Shown piece by piece: positions 1 through 11,580 of a DNA stretch of 64,000 nt. The notes beneath the pieces were generated by a model that was not told where the DNA came from, made no database searches, and saw only the letters and a list, made by a program, of their open reading frames with translations. A program made the translations under genes and the position numbers. The stretch spans positions 18,722,001 to 18,786,000 of the forward strand of contig NC_088307.1 in NCBI RefSeq assembly GCF_032854445.1. Direction: 5' to 3'. Numbering within the stretch: position 1 is the first letter of the stretch; each line of letters starts with the position of its first letter. The stretch comes from Liolophura sinensis. Taxonomy: Eukaryota; Mollusca; Polyplacophora; Chitonida; Chitonidae.

Positions 1-40
1 CCAGCCGTCAACTATGATGGACGTTCCAAGTCAATAATCC

Positions 41-240
41 CAAGTCCAATTCCCATAACGACGCTTAACACGAACTACTGGCGAAGTAAGAAAGTATAGA
101 AAGTACGAAAATATAACAGAATCATGCAAAGAAAAGCAGTGAACAGTTTCCAGTGATGTTGGAAAGACGCAAGGTATTTTCCACGCGCATGAGTGAAATC
201 AGTTTTCAAGTCGTGTACCATGCTAGTTGTCGATAATAAT
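41..240. repeat. Dispersed repeat, copy 1 of a family shared with 7560-7955
   Basis: It shares long stretches with 7785-7955, for example TTGGAAAGACGC and ATGAGTGAAATCAGT, in the same order, and with 7568-7600. It has no coding potential. The family is unnamed to me. Confidence 0.6.
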
Positions 241-2383
241 GTGACGTCACTGCCCTGTCGCAATATGGCGTCACCGTAGAATTTCACTTTTTACTTGCTG
301 TTTATTCACAATAAAAAAATGTTAAACAATCGCGAAACCATTGACGGAATTTTCATGAAATGGCTTTTCAGATGTCTACTTTATTTTGGGTGATCTATTC
401 TTTCAAGTGCATCAGTAAACAAAAGATCTTGTCAAAGCTGCTGCGCGTGCATGGTTTGTTTACCCTTATTTAACTGCCTTTAGTGTTCTCTGTGATGTAA
501 AAAGGTATAAAGCATTTCTTAATTTTCTGGAGCCCTTTTTAGCCCATTGATCTAGAACGGTTGTTCCTTTCAAGTCCGACTATTTGTTAAGTGGGTTTGA
601 TTATACAATCGCCTAAACCATTTATTTACCACGTTTCCAATGTATAGGTTTATACCTACTAAGGCGTTATGTTGTGTCAAAGAAGATGAAACACCACCCG
701 CGGTCTGCACTGTTCTTAATACGGCTTATGAATACATTGTGAGAAGGTTTATTCTAAGGGTTAAGAACATTCCAGCAATCAGCAGCCCATATCCGCTATC
801 TTACATGCGTAATTGAGTCATACTCTCTATGAGAAGAGCAACCAGGTAAAACGAATGAAGCTCTAGAGTCTCTTTGACGCCTAGATTTTTACACGTCCCT
901 TGCCTGGCTAGACCAATCCCACTGGGGTGTTTTTTTTCTTCAAAAAACCTCCTAACCACATCTTAAACTGTAGATGTTTTAAACTAATACAACTGATTAT
1001 CTCGAGAAGCGTATAGCTTTCAGGTTCAAAAGGCTCTAATCGTTGGAATCAATTAATTTAAAAGTTTTTAATTTGTGAGGTAAGCCCTCAAAGAAACAAA
1101 TTCAGGAAGCAATAAAAATCAAATGAACATAGCGATCGTGGTTAAAGGGTTTTCACGTATCACAACAGTTCACATCCGGTTAAGTTCAAGTTTAAATTTA
1201 AGGTTAAATTTATCATTCTTACACACTTTACGGTATCAATGTAACAATGTGCATCATCTGTTGATTTTCCAGACGACATCATTACAACAATTTCGTGACA
1301 TTTTCATACTTTCCCGTGCGGATGTTAACTAACAAAGGTGTAATAAAGTCTACCGTTTCATGAAATTAACACAATACAAAATAATTATTTTCATTTTCCG
1401 CATTGCTTTTTGATTTGTTTCTTTTTCCTTTCAGTCTTTTTTTATCATAAGATGTTAGACTTACCGCAGACGGTAATTGAACCACAAAATGATGTCCCGT
1501 ACCGCCCACTGTTTCGTATTCATTATGAAAAAAAGTTTCACGCACACTCCCGTGGATTCGGGGTCAAGGAAATATCACGTAAGACATCCATTTCCGTTTA
1601 CGTGGTTTTTATTAATCGAGAGATAAAACTTAATTTGGTATTAATAATAAACACAACCATCTTCATTCTGCGCACGTGATTGTCCTATCTGATAAGGGTC
1701 TGGTCGAACTTCCGGTCATCCGCGGTAAGAATATCTCAGCTCATGGCCTGTGTACATGATGATGGTATGCACAGTTCTGCTCAAATATTTTACATAAATG
1801 CTGATGATCGCGGAGAAAACTTTGTGTTTTTAAGCACAAACGGCTTCGTTTAAAATTTGGTCGCCCAAAATGACTGGAATTTAGCGTCGTGAATTCAGGT
1901 TCGTTTCTTGGAGACTTGAAAATGATAATACAGAATAGAAAGGCATTACGTTTAATCTAGAAACCGTGCGACTTCTTTTCAATCATCCATGCACATGTCT
2001 GGCAACATTCAATTTAAGGCATTGACATGTGAAAGGTTTTTGCTTGGTGTTTTCAAAAGTATTTCGGTTATTTCACAAGGTGTCTCCTTGTAGCAGACCG
2101 GCTCCAGTGCTGACATCGTTACAGTGTTGCCTGGTACGTCATGTTAAAGACACCAGAGAAATTGTCCCATCGCCAGTCACGCGGTGCTAACGTCAAGTGG
2201 ATCAGAATTTGGCCTATCCCTTTAGGCTTACAGCCAGTGGAGGAAAGGCAATGATCTTCATCTTTAAATCTGTAGATGTTGTTTCAAACATTCATATTCC
2301 ACTCGTCAATAATAATGAACCTTGCAGTATAATTAAAGATGTACAGCATAGAAAGTAAAATCAGAGCGGCGACAACAATGTGA
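241..2383. other. AT-rich intergenic DNA, no gene seen
   Basis: Only short random open frames occur and there is no recognisable domain, RNA gene or array. I see nothing specific in it. Confidence 0.5.
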
Positions 2384-2566
2384 TAGTTGGCTAATGATAC
2401 ACGTAACCGGTGAAATACGGACTCCTGTTAATTTAACCCTGTCGGGTTTATTCTAACTATTCATATAAATGCATATATAGTAGAAAATTACACGCCCCCT
2501 ACCACCATGGCTTAAGCAGAATTAGGTAAAAAAAAACATATGCACTGATGTTAATTTCAACCTATT
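2384..2566 (+). repeat. Dispersed ~175-bp repeat, copy 1
   Basis: Conserved landmarks are GTAACCGGTGAAATA, TTTATTCTAAC, CCATGGCTTAAGCAG, TTAGGTAAA and CAGTGATGTTAA-like blocks. They recur in the same order at 12915-13085 and, inverted, at 26728-26895. Confidence 0.6.
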
Positions 2567-2635
2567 AGACGTCATTGGTCTAGAACGTTAGACATCATTG
2601 GTCTAGAACGTCAGACGTCATTAGTCTAAAACGTT
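2567..2635 (+). repeat. Three-copy 23-bp tandem repeat
   Basis: The unit AGACGTCATTGGTCTAGAAC plus three bases starts at 2567, 2590 and 2613. It abuts the dispersed repeat at 2384-2566. Confidence 0.75.
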
Positions 2636-5600
2636 TAGCACTAACTACAAGTCTAAAAAATTTGTCCCATTAAGCAAAAGTTAGTGGAGGAAATGCAAAG
2701 GTTTTCACCCTTTCCTCTACCACATGTCAACCAATACCGACCTTGTTTGCCAATTTCCGAAACTATCACCATCAACATCAAATATCAGTCTTAAAATTCA
2801 CAGGTTTGGCAATTTCGGGATTGAAGCCAGACTGAAGCCCGACCTCTTGCTTGCAATGTGGACGCTTCATACCTTTGGCCTGAGTGGTATGTCTGTGATG
2901 AAATAATCAGGTTTTGGTCTATCGCGGAAGACGGGCACCTCCGTTCACTAATGATTTAGGACTTGATGATTACTTTATTTGATCAAACCTCCCCTATCAT
3001 GAACGATAGCCTAAACAGCTTAGACTTGAACAGGGTTTGTTTATAAAAGTTTTTAAATTCAAATTTCAGTAAATTTTAGAATTGATTGCAAATTTATAAG
3101 CGTCAGAGCGCAGACATTAACATTTCATCGCATAGCATTGTAATCCATTTATAGTATTTTGTGTAAACTAACTGAATTTTACATTAATTTTAAATGACTC
3201 TATAAATGCCAGCTCACGTGAATTCCCCGTGAAAATTGCAGAATGAGTCGGGGTTTTGGTGACATATGATGGTGGTTACATCGAAGACGTAAGCAGCTTT
3301 TGAGAATCAAACATCTTGAACGCATCTTTAGGTAAGCCTGTTTACGGCCTGCATACTTGGAACCCACTGATCTGTCATCTTAGCGCAATTAGCACAGCTA
3401 AACGTTTTAATTAAAGCTTTGTCAGGATATGTTCCCAAGGTGAGAGACAGCAGGATTCTCTCTGATGACACACGTCTGTTCAAACGAATCACTTATTTAG
3501 TTCTTAGTTGGTTACACCTCCGGTTTAAACCCTAATCTTCCTTGTCTAGTTTACCGCAAACAGTAGGTGTTGTCAGAATCCTTACAGAAAACATGAGAAA
3601 TTGATGTCGTCGCCAGTGGGTATACATATAACCGCCTAATTCCGTTTCGCAACACCCCGCCACTTTTCGCTCATTTCCGGCAAACCTGTTTACCCGCGCG
3701 GAGTGATAATTGCATTGATTACCGCTACTGTTTTCTATCCTTCCTCCCACGTCCGTGATATGTCCACAAGGAATATCGACCTACTTCCTTCTCGTTTCCG
3801 GCCATTTCCTTTATACCTACATTGATGTAACAGTGTCGATAAAGTGTCAATCGAGAAAAAAAAAAGAAACAATAGCGAACTCCATTTCAGCTTTAGCTGT
3901 CTATCCTCTGCCATCTGTCCAACTGTTATCCGTATCGTTTGATTTCATCCTGTTTTTCACGATTAGGGACGCCATACAGTCATGAACATGGGTCCAGTTT
4001 AAGGGACAATCGGTGCACACTGTTTGCACCTTATAACTTTGTAGACAAAACTAAAATCAAAATAAAGTTCACATATATCGTGTATACATATTAACCGAAT
4101 ATCAACATTTTCTCCATACATGTCCATTACTTTGCGAGCGCGCAACCCTCTGAAAAGTCGTGGTCTATGTAAACCATAATATACTTTCTGTCTGAAGACT
4201 TACCTCTATTGTAAATTTCTCTTCGACGACGGTAAGGATGCGAAAATATGGCAGTTTCATTCATGAATGAGGCATTTTAAAACGATGCTCCCTTTGCGAC
4301 ACAGAAAAAAGCTTGCATTGTTTACATAAACAATATTACTGAGTACATGTAGAAAATCTGCTGCCAGGAATTTCAAATTTATAGACAATTATAATTTGTT
4401 ATACACTGTGGTCAGGGCTAGGTGATTTTAAGACCACAGATTTTTCTCATTTTCCTCAAATTCTGCAGAAAACATTTGGATAACGGTCTGATTAATTTGA
4501 TGATGATATCAATATTTTCTGTGGCTACAAAAGTCCTTTCCCAGATGCATGTGCTTTGCCCCTCGGAAATTTGTGTTTTTTTTTCTCCACAAAGACACGG
4601 ACGACATCAGGTCTGAGTGAGTCACATCTTGATAAAGCGTTGGCGCTCTATCCAATACTCTCAATACCGTCAGCTTGTTTACCAAAGGCAGATTTTATTT
4701 GGAATGTGAAGCTGTTGTGTTTTTTTTTTAAATAGAGGCCTAATTAAAGGCTTTGTTTTGTTAGGCCAACAGACGGGACATTTGTCTGTTAAGTTCTGGA
4801 TTCATGTCACGGGATAACACGCGAGATTTACTCGTCGTGGGATCTGTCACACCTTATGGTTTTAACCACAGCTCTAAGGCTGTTTGCCGTGGTAACCAAC
4901 TAACATTTGAGATCTAAAAATAGCACTGACCAAGATTCTCGTGGAATCAAGCGGTAAACGTTATTCATTTGGTGACCACTGTTAGAAGAATGTTGGTTAT
5001 GACACCTAAAATTATAGGAAATACCGTATCGCATTTGACCTAAAATTTCATGATTGAGATATGTAATATGCCTGATTCTGAGAGTTTAATCATCTCAGGA
5101 AAGTGTGCTGAGGTTTTTTTGATAGAATAGGATGATATTCTTGTGGATAAATATAAGTTTCAGCACAAATATGAATATTTCATTACCTTTGTTGCCCGTA
5201 AAAATGGATTTGGGGCGGATGGCGGGTGGGGTGGGTGGGGAGGGACGAAACTTTGTGATTTTATATTAGCGTGATTATTATTATCTTTCTTGATATAATG
5301 TTTTCAAATGTAATTGCGTATGTACGTGTATATGACATCCCAAGCCTACTCATGTATGAGCCCTTTCACTCTAATTAAAAATATGCACAGGATTTGTGTT
5401 GTATCTTTGAAACTTCGCTGTCCTCAACCACATCATGCCATGGTTTACTTAGGAAGGTGGAGTTGTTTGTTCTTCAAATTTGTGTTCAAGTTGCCAATTT
5501 AGAGCTGAATTTAATTTGGTCTAGTTGAATGAATAAAAGACACTTAATGTGCCTCTTCCCGAAGAATCAACAAAAAGAGACTTAAGACATGTCTAAGGTA

Positions 5601-6015
5601 CTTCTTGTCTCTGTCAACATTGACTTTTCGGATTTGCAAATAGGGGTCTCCCAACCCACCTACTGTTCGCGTGCAGGAAATATCTCGCATTCTCACGCGA
5701 TGCTTTTCAATCAGCTCACACGCACACGATGCTCTTCTGAAACTAGTAGTGAAGCCGTTCGGTGCTGCTTTGGAGACAATGTCCGATATTTGCTAATACT
5801 CTCTGATCCAGAAACGAGCCCTTATTTGCACCCAGTATTAAACTAGTTGGGGACAAAGTACGAATTAAGAATTCTGAGCGCAGACAAGATTTGACATGGC
5901 CAAAGGCATTCACAACGTGTATGACATTTCCAACAAACACACAGCTGTCTTGTCTGACACTGGCAGCCTGTTTCGTGTGTCTCTGAGTTAGAATGAATGC
6001 GTGAATATTTGGATA
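2636..6015. other. Intergenic DNA with one G-quadruplex candidate
   Basis: There is no supported gene. The only notable structure is the G-run at 5224-5244, listed separately. Open frames up to 85 codons show no composition or motif typical of protein. Confidence 0.5.
5224..5244 (+). other. Strong G-quadruplex motif
   Basis: Five runs of three or four G are separated by single bases (GGGTGGGGTGGG, then TGGGGAGGG). Single-base loops make this a stable candidate quadruplex. No gene is adjacent. Confidence 0.7.
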
Positions 6016-6383
6016 TTTGGGGTTTAATGTCGTATTTAATATTTTTTCATTCATACGACGACGATGAGTCATTAGAAGTGTGTACATATAATGTGTTCTC
6101 TTATGGCAGGGCGAGTCACTGCCGCCAGTATGCTGAAGTATCATGCCGAAGACACCCAACATGTCACCCCATTCCAGTCACATTATACCTGACACCGGGC
6201 CAACAACGGGCAATGTTTCCTTGCTCAAACCTCTCAGTGTTGAGCGCCAAGTGAGACAGCAACAAGTAGAATTTTTAAAGTCTTTGGTATGACCCAACCC
6301 AGATATGATCCTCCGTCTCCCGATTTATAAGTGAAATATTCTTGAGTACGGCGTAAAACACCAATCAAATAAACAAATAAAAT
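6016..6383. repeat. Composite repeat 'family C', copy 1
   Basis: The left end TTGGGGTTTAATGTCGTATT is the reverse complement of the SINE-B tail core. The middle shares TGACACCGGGCCAAC, CCTTGCT and ACCTCTCAGTG with 11054-11445. The right end is a SINE-A tail (TTCTTGAGTACGGCGTAAAA at 6331-6350). Related cores in opposite orientation therefore bound it. Confidence 0.65.
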
Positions 6384-6384
6384 A

Positions 6385-6567
6385 CTTGCTTTCGGTAAGG
6401 CGTTTCAGTGAAGCAGCACTAGATAAAACAACCGTGGAAATCCGTCCTTCAACAGGTAGGCACATTACATGCACTCTAAGGATTCCTTCGTCGTCATATG
6501 ACAGAAGAATTGTTAAGTACCACGTTAAGCCCCAAACACTCACTCAATCAATCACTCAATCATTAGG
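6385..6567 (+). mobile_element. SINE-B, 5'-truncated copy
   Basis: It shares CAGTGAAGCAGCACTAGATA and CTAAGGATTCCTTCGTCGTC with the full copy at 24705-25068. It ends in the core AAGTACCACGTTAAGCCCCA and a CACTCAATC-type tail. It has no coding capacity. Confidence 0.75.
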
Positions 6568-6859
6568 CCACCATTAGAAACCTGAAGAAGTGTATTATTG
6601 GATTTCTATGGGTAGACATTTTTTCATATTTTACACGACACTGTCGTGTTTCCGGAAATTGTTTGTTCTATATAATAATATCTCTACACAATTCTGTTAA
6701 ATAACACATAACTGTCCATAAAATATATCAATATGTACCGCACGTGATTCAGCAAACCAGCTAAGTGAAAACGCAATGGTGCCTCGTGCTTTGACATGAA
6801 AAAATGTTTGATTCTTAGCATAAGGAGATACGTCAAGAGGTATAGTGGTATACATAGGC

Positions 6860-7205
6860 CTACTGTATACTGCTACATGCCATGCCTGGCGTTTTTTGCA
6901 TAGGATTTTAATTAAGCAGTACAATAAAATGCTCATGAAAAATGTATACTGTACACTGGTATTTGTCGTATCATGGTTGGCGTCTTCCGCATGGCATTCT
7001 AATCAGGCAGCACAATAAACAGGTATATCCGAATTGGGGCGACCCGCTACAAGGAAATATAGGAAATATAGTGTACACTGGTGCGCGGGGCATTATGTCT
7101 GGTGTCTTCGGTCGGGCATTTCAGTCAGACAGCACTCCCAATATGTCCGCGGCATTTGGGATAGTCCAGCTACAAGGGGACACCACCGGGACATGGCGAA
7201 AATAA
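6860..7205 (+). repeat. Degenerate triplicated SINE-B-related segment
   Basis: Three diverged segments (about 6865-6935, 6955-7020 and 7075-7205) repeat the pattern GGCGTCTT..GCATGG/GGCATT..CAG.CAGCAC. The last adds GGGACACCACCGGGACATGG, similar to the SINE-B region near 60,700. The open frames here are incidental. Confidence 0.45.
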
Positions 7206-7559
7206 TGTTAAAATGAGCGTGAAAAAATGAATATATTGTATCCTAGGGGAAACCCAAAACAATTAAGCATTTGTCTAAAGGCGTAACGTTCCTATCGTCA
7301 AAAAATGTATGGTAATATGAACGCAATGGTAACAATGGCTTCCGTAATACATCAGGCAAACGCCGTAAGAGAGGTCAAATGGCCAAAATGCTAGGTCAAT
7401 AATTATGTGTAAGGCAGATACGAAGAGAATGTCATGCATTTAGGTTTCAGGTTATTAAAGTTTTCAGCGTATTTGCTTCTTATACACCGTCAGTCTGAGG
7501 AACATGATTATCAAATAGAAAGTAGGCTACAGGCTTTTCAGAAATTCACCTGTCACTAA

Positions 7560-7955
7560 TCACAGACCCAATTTCCAAAACGACCTTCAACACAAACACC
7601 GAAAAGACTACGAAAACATATAAATAAAGATATATTAGGACGGTGTCGTGTAAAGAGAAGAAGTCTTGTCTTTCCGGTATAACTCAATGATACCGGTAGG
7701 GCCCGGAAGGACAATAAATCTGGGCGTCGAAACTGACATTCAAATACCAGACGCCAACCAAAAAATGCGTTTCGGCAAGGCCCATTCCCAAAACCACGTT
7801 TAAGACAAATTCTCAAAGAGCTGAACAAAAGTATATATAGTAAGAAATTAGTCAGGTTTTCATTTTTGTTGGAAAGACGCTAGAAAGTTCTATGCGAATG
7901 AGTGAAATCAGTATTTAAATCGTGTGCCATGTTAGTATAAGTAATCGATAACAAA
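7560..7955. repeat. Dispersed repeat, copies 2 and 3 of the family at 41-240
   Basis: The 5' part of the unit occurs at about 7568-7640 and a fuller copy at about 7785-7955. Both align with 41-240. The open frame here is an incidental product of the repeat. Confidence 0.55.
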
Positions 7956-7959
7956 ATAT

Positions 7960-8823
7960 GTATCTCAGTTACGCTTTGATTTCAAGTGTCCATACATCCA
8001 ACACAACGATATAATTCAACACGATGAATACCCAGCCTCTAGCCCTGATTGTTCTGATATAATTTAAAGTACTTATTTCAGTGTTCCAATAACTCGATCA
8101 TGAAAGTAAAACGCCTACCTTTTCGTTTCAGTCATTTCAGAACCAGTATTCCCCGATTACAGTAAAAAGATTCTACAGATGTGATGACTTTGAAATGTAA
8201 TAAAAAAAACTAGGCCTATTGATTTCATTATAGCAGAATTTTATGTTAGCTTGCTAAAAATAACTGTGAAATACACGAAGTTAAATGTCCTTGCCGAGGA
8301 TTAAATTCAAGTGAGGGCATCTTAATACAAAGCACCCTTAAAATGGACCAATAGCCACGTCAGGCAGCGCTGTTCATTGACCTTATTTGGTTCCAACACA
8401 GGACTAAACACACCGCAATCATTGGAGAGGTTTTACGTAAGGGGAAATAACACCTTATTGTGGAACATGGTGTGGGCTACTACTACATGGATTATATGTA
8501 CTGATGAGCGATTTAGTACCTTTGTGTGAGACTAGAGGTTTTTAAGCACTGTTGGTAAAAGTTGGACTTCCCACGCAGCCAAATAATGCGTGACGACCCG
8601 TATTACCATGGTTACCCGGATTACACGTAGTTGAACACACGACGTGTTATGCAATTTTTAATTTTTTTAGTTTATAATTTGTGTAAAACTTATTTATTTT
8701 GAGGGGGCGTGGAAGGGATTTCTTGTTAAAGACTAAGACTAGATCGTGAAACATGTTATATTTAGTGAAGATATACATGACATTATGAGAGAGTTAATAT
8801 TAAGTTTTTTTAGATTATTTCAC
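7960..8823. other. Intergenic DNA, nothing recognised
   Basis: AT-rich sequence without arrays, splice-linked exons or RNA-like folds that I could recognise. Confidence 0.45.
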
Positions 8824-8985
8824 TCCTTTCCTGCCGTAAGTGAGAAAGTCTGCCAGCAACCTGCGGATGGTCGTGGGTTTCCCCGGGGCTCTTCCCGGTT
8901 TCCTCCCACCATAATGTTGGCCGCCGTCGTATAGGTGAAATTCTCTTGAGTACGGCGTAAAACACCAATCAAATAATAAATAAAT
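8824..8985 (+). mobile_element. SINE-A, 5'-truncated copy
   Basis: It contains CAGCAACCTGCGGATGGTCG, CCTCCCACCATAATGTTGGC and the tail core TTGAGTACGGCGTAAAACAC followed by CAATCAAATAATAAATAAAT. The tRNA-like head is missing. Confidence 0.85.
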
Positions 8986-9109
8986 AGATCATGTCACATA
9001 AAGTTATTTGAAAGTTTTTTTGTGAAGGAAACCGGCCATAAACAAAGTCTGAGGGTATCATCGCGCCTTGCCTTGGAGGTTAAACTCTGTGACGCCACCA
9101 TGGAAATGA

Positions 9110-9245
9110 GACCGCAGTGTAAACTCTAAATCTGTGATGTTTAAACTATGTGATCGCCCCATATAAGTTTAAACTCTAAATCTGTGAGGTCACCACTGAA
9201 GTGTAAACCATGTGATCGCCCCTTATAAGTGTAAACTCTGTGTAA
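9110..9245 (+). repeat. Two-copy degenerate ~62-bp tandem repeat
   Basis: TGTGATCGCCCC followed by ATATAAG or TTATAAG occurs twice, 62 bp apart, flanked by repeated TAAACTCTAAATCTGTGA. A looser AAACTCTGTG motif recurs on both sides from 9,080 to 9,365. Confidence 0.6.
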
Positions 9246-9720
9246 AGTATATTATTTCACAAAGGAGGTATTAACTTTGTGTCCTCCTTATGACGATGTA
9301 AACTGCGTGGCCCATCACTTAAGAAACCAGACACGTTTGTCCTAATACCTACAAACTCTGTGTAGTACAGTCATTAAAAGCAGATTTCTTCATAACAATT
9401 TGTTCTAGTGTTAAGATTATATAGCACAGACTGTTTGCTTCCATATCCCTCTATTTGTTTATGTTATTTATTTATTTATTTAAAAAAATAAATAAATTTG
9501 GCTTATGTCAGAAATGGCTTAGTGGATTCGGCTTCTGGTAAGGTTGTTTTGGAAATGTGTCTGGCGATTATCCAAATGGAACGTCCCTTTTTTGATTATG
9601 ACTGTTATACGAATGTCGGACTTGATGTTTAGATTTATGTAAGAATAGTTTGAAATGAAAATTAGAAATATCGAACAGTCTCGAGTTCTTTTCATTTCCT
9701 ATAGTCACTAAAAATATTAT
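9246..9720. other. Intergenic DNA; ATTT-rich hairpin near 9,466-9,497
   Basis: Runs of TTTATTTATTTA meet AAATAAATAAA and can fold back; this looks like opposed SINE tails. Otherwise nothing is recognised. Confidence 0.4.
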
Positions 9721-9808
9721 CGTTTCCTCTCACCATAATGCTCGCCGCCGTCGTATAAATGAAATATTCTTGAGTACGACGTAAAACACCAATCAAATAA
9801 ATAAATGA
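9721..9808 (+). mobile_element. SINE-A 3' fragment
   Basis: TTTCCTCTCACCATAATGCT, CGCCGCCGTCGTATAAATGA and TTGAGTACGACGTAAAACAC are followed by an AATAAATA tail. Only the 3' third is present. Confidence 0.8.
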
Positions 9809-10236
9809 ACATAAATATTATCTACATAGACCATAGATTTCAAACATCTGACCTCATATACTTTTCTTGGGGAGAGAGTGTACGAAAAAATAAATTTAGC
9901 ATGCTTGAATGTTGAAAGGACGCAGAACACAACTGTTACAAATTTATTTAGCAATTAAAAGGACGTGCTGTTAATGATCAAATACCTCCATCAAGCGTCT
10001 GTTTTCTTTTCATAATCATTATTGATTTAAGTGAAATGTGAAACATCAACTCCTCGAGGAAGGCACATAGACTTTGGTTCGTAAATGTTTTCGCCACTGC
10101 CATCTCATCGTTTGCTTGAATTTACTTTTCTAATCTCTTTGAATTGGGAAATGAACGAGTCACAAATGGATGTGTTTTGGTTGTACTTAACTCGTGTCCT
10201 GTAACCACATATGATGACACGATGCACAAAAGACCA

Positions 10237-10455
10237 GGGCTCGCATTTATCAAAAGTCTGAAGACTTAAGTCAAATATTCTAACACAGCTACCATTAAAA
10301 TGTTTTGCTTTAGAAATGTTAAAATTTGTACACTGATTCTTTACAGCCAAACAATGTACCAGCCACAATTTAAGTTCTTTCCTGTTCTGAGTTTGGTCTA
10401 TTAAACACATACAATTTATGGCCTAAGTCTTAAGTTGCTTGATAAATACGGGCCC
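10237..10455. mobile_element. MITE-like inverted-repeat element, copy 1
   Basis: It begins GGGCTCGCATTTATCAAA and ends TTGATAAATACGGGCCC, which are inverted complements. The interior shares TTAAAATGTTT, AAAAT(T/C)TGTACAC and TTCCTGTTCTGAGTTTG with the adjacent second copy. Confidence 0.6.
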
Positions 10456-10456
10456 A

Positions 10457-10645
10457 CAGCTCGTATTTATCAAACGTATTAAGATTTAAGTCAAAATTAA
10501 AATGTTTCGCTCTCGAAAGTTTAAAATCTGTACACAGATTCTTTACCGCAGAACAATGTACTCGTTTCCTGTTCTGAGTTTGACTTTTTAAGCACTTTCA
10601 AATTTATAAATGAAGTCGTGAGTTGATTTTTAAATACGAACCCAG
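10457..10645. mobile_element. MITE-like inverted-repeat element, copy 2, adjacent
   Basis: It starts AGCTCGTATTTATCAAA and ends AAATACGAACCC, in direct tandem with copy 1 and about 190 bp long. It is more decayed at the right end. Confidence 0.55.
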
Positions 10646-11053
10646 AGCTTTTAAGTCACACAAAATCCCCAAGAGTTCCGAATCTTAAAGAATCTGAGCG
10701 CCAAGAACATGATGGAGACTTAATAAAAATGAATGAACTAAATCCCTCATCGCCAATTTAAACCAAATATAAAGAATTGTTCCAGTTTACCCGCGACAAG
10801 TAGCATTACAAGCCCTTCTGTTTGTCTGTACATCCCCTGGTCAAATTTTTCACATACTGTCTTATTAAGGGCCCTTCGTGCAAAACGACGTCGGCTGTTT
10901 GAATGATATGGAAGCTAATGCGAATTTACGCTTAATCATGAAATATGTTTTATACTCCATGCATTGTAACAGCCTGTATTATCTTCTCCCACACAGAGAG
11001 AAAGAGGCCAGTGTAATTTTCGTTCGTATGTATTCATGTGTGTATGTATGTAT
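10646..11053. other. Intergenic DNA, nothing recognised
   Basis: No gene, array or mobile element signature was seen. Confidence 0.4.
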
Positions 11054-11445
11054 GCTTTGGGGTTTACGTCGTACTTAGCCATTTTCAGCCATATAACAAC
11101 AAGGAGTCATTACTGTGTCTTCTTATGACAGGATGAGTCCATGTTGCCAACGTACTGCCGCCAATGAATCATCATGCAAAGACACCAGATATGACACCTC
11201 ACCCAGCCACATTACACTGACACCGGGCCAACCAGTCTTGTTTCCTTGCTCTAACCTCTCAGTGCTGAGCGTCTAACGAGGCAGCAACAAATATCATTCT
11301 TGAAATCTTTGATACGACCCGAATCGGGTTGGATTCCAGGCCTACGGCTTCGAGGCGCTCTGTAGCAAAAAGTGTTTAATGTTTTTTTGTATGACCCGAA
11401 TCAGATTTGATCCCGGGTCTCCCGACTCCCAACTTCGAGACTAAC
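11054..11445. repeat. Composite repeat 'family C', copy 2
   Basis: It begins CTTTGGGGTTTACGTCGTAC and shares ACACTGACACCGGGCCAACC and AACCTCTCAGTGCTGAGCG with copy 1. Its 3' part appears twice (GACCCGAATCGGGTTGGATT near 11316 and GACCCGAATCAGATTTGATC near 11394). Confidence 0.65.
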
Positions 11446-11523
11446 TAACAAAACAAATGAATGGATAGGTAAAATTCTCATATTAGTGGTCAGAACATCT
11501 GGCAAACTGCTTCATAATTGTGT

Positions 11524-11580
11524 CGGTCTTCAGCAACCTGCGGATGGTGGTGGGTTTCTGGACGGTTCCTCCCATCCACC
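11524..11580 (+). mobile_element. SINE-A internal fragment at the array edge
   Basis: CTTCAGCAACCTGCGGATGG, TGGTGGGTTTCTGG and TTCCTCCCATCC match the SINE-A body. The match stops where the 50-bp tandem array begins. Confidence 0.65.

Noticed and set aside
5743-6254. Overlapping open frames of 85 to 139 codons
   Set aside because: They overlap repeat family C, run on both strands and show no domain.
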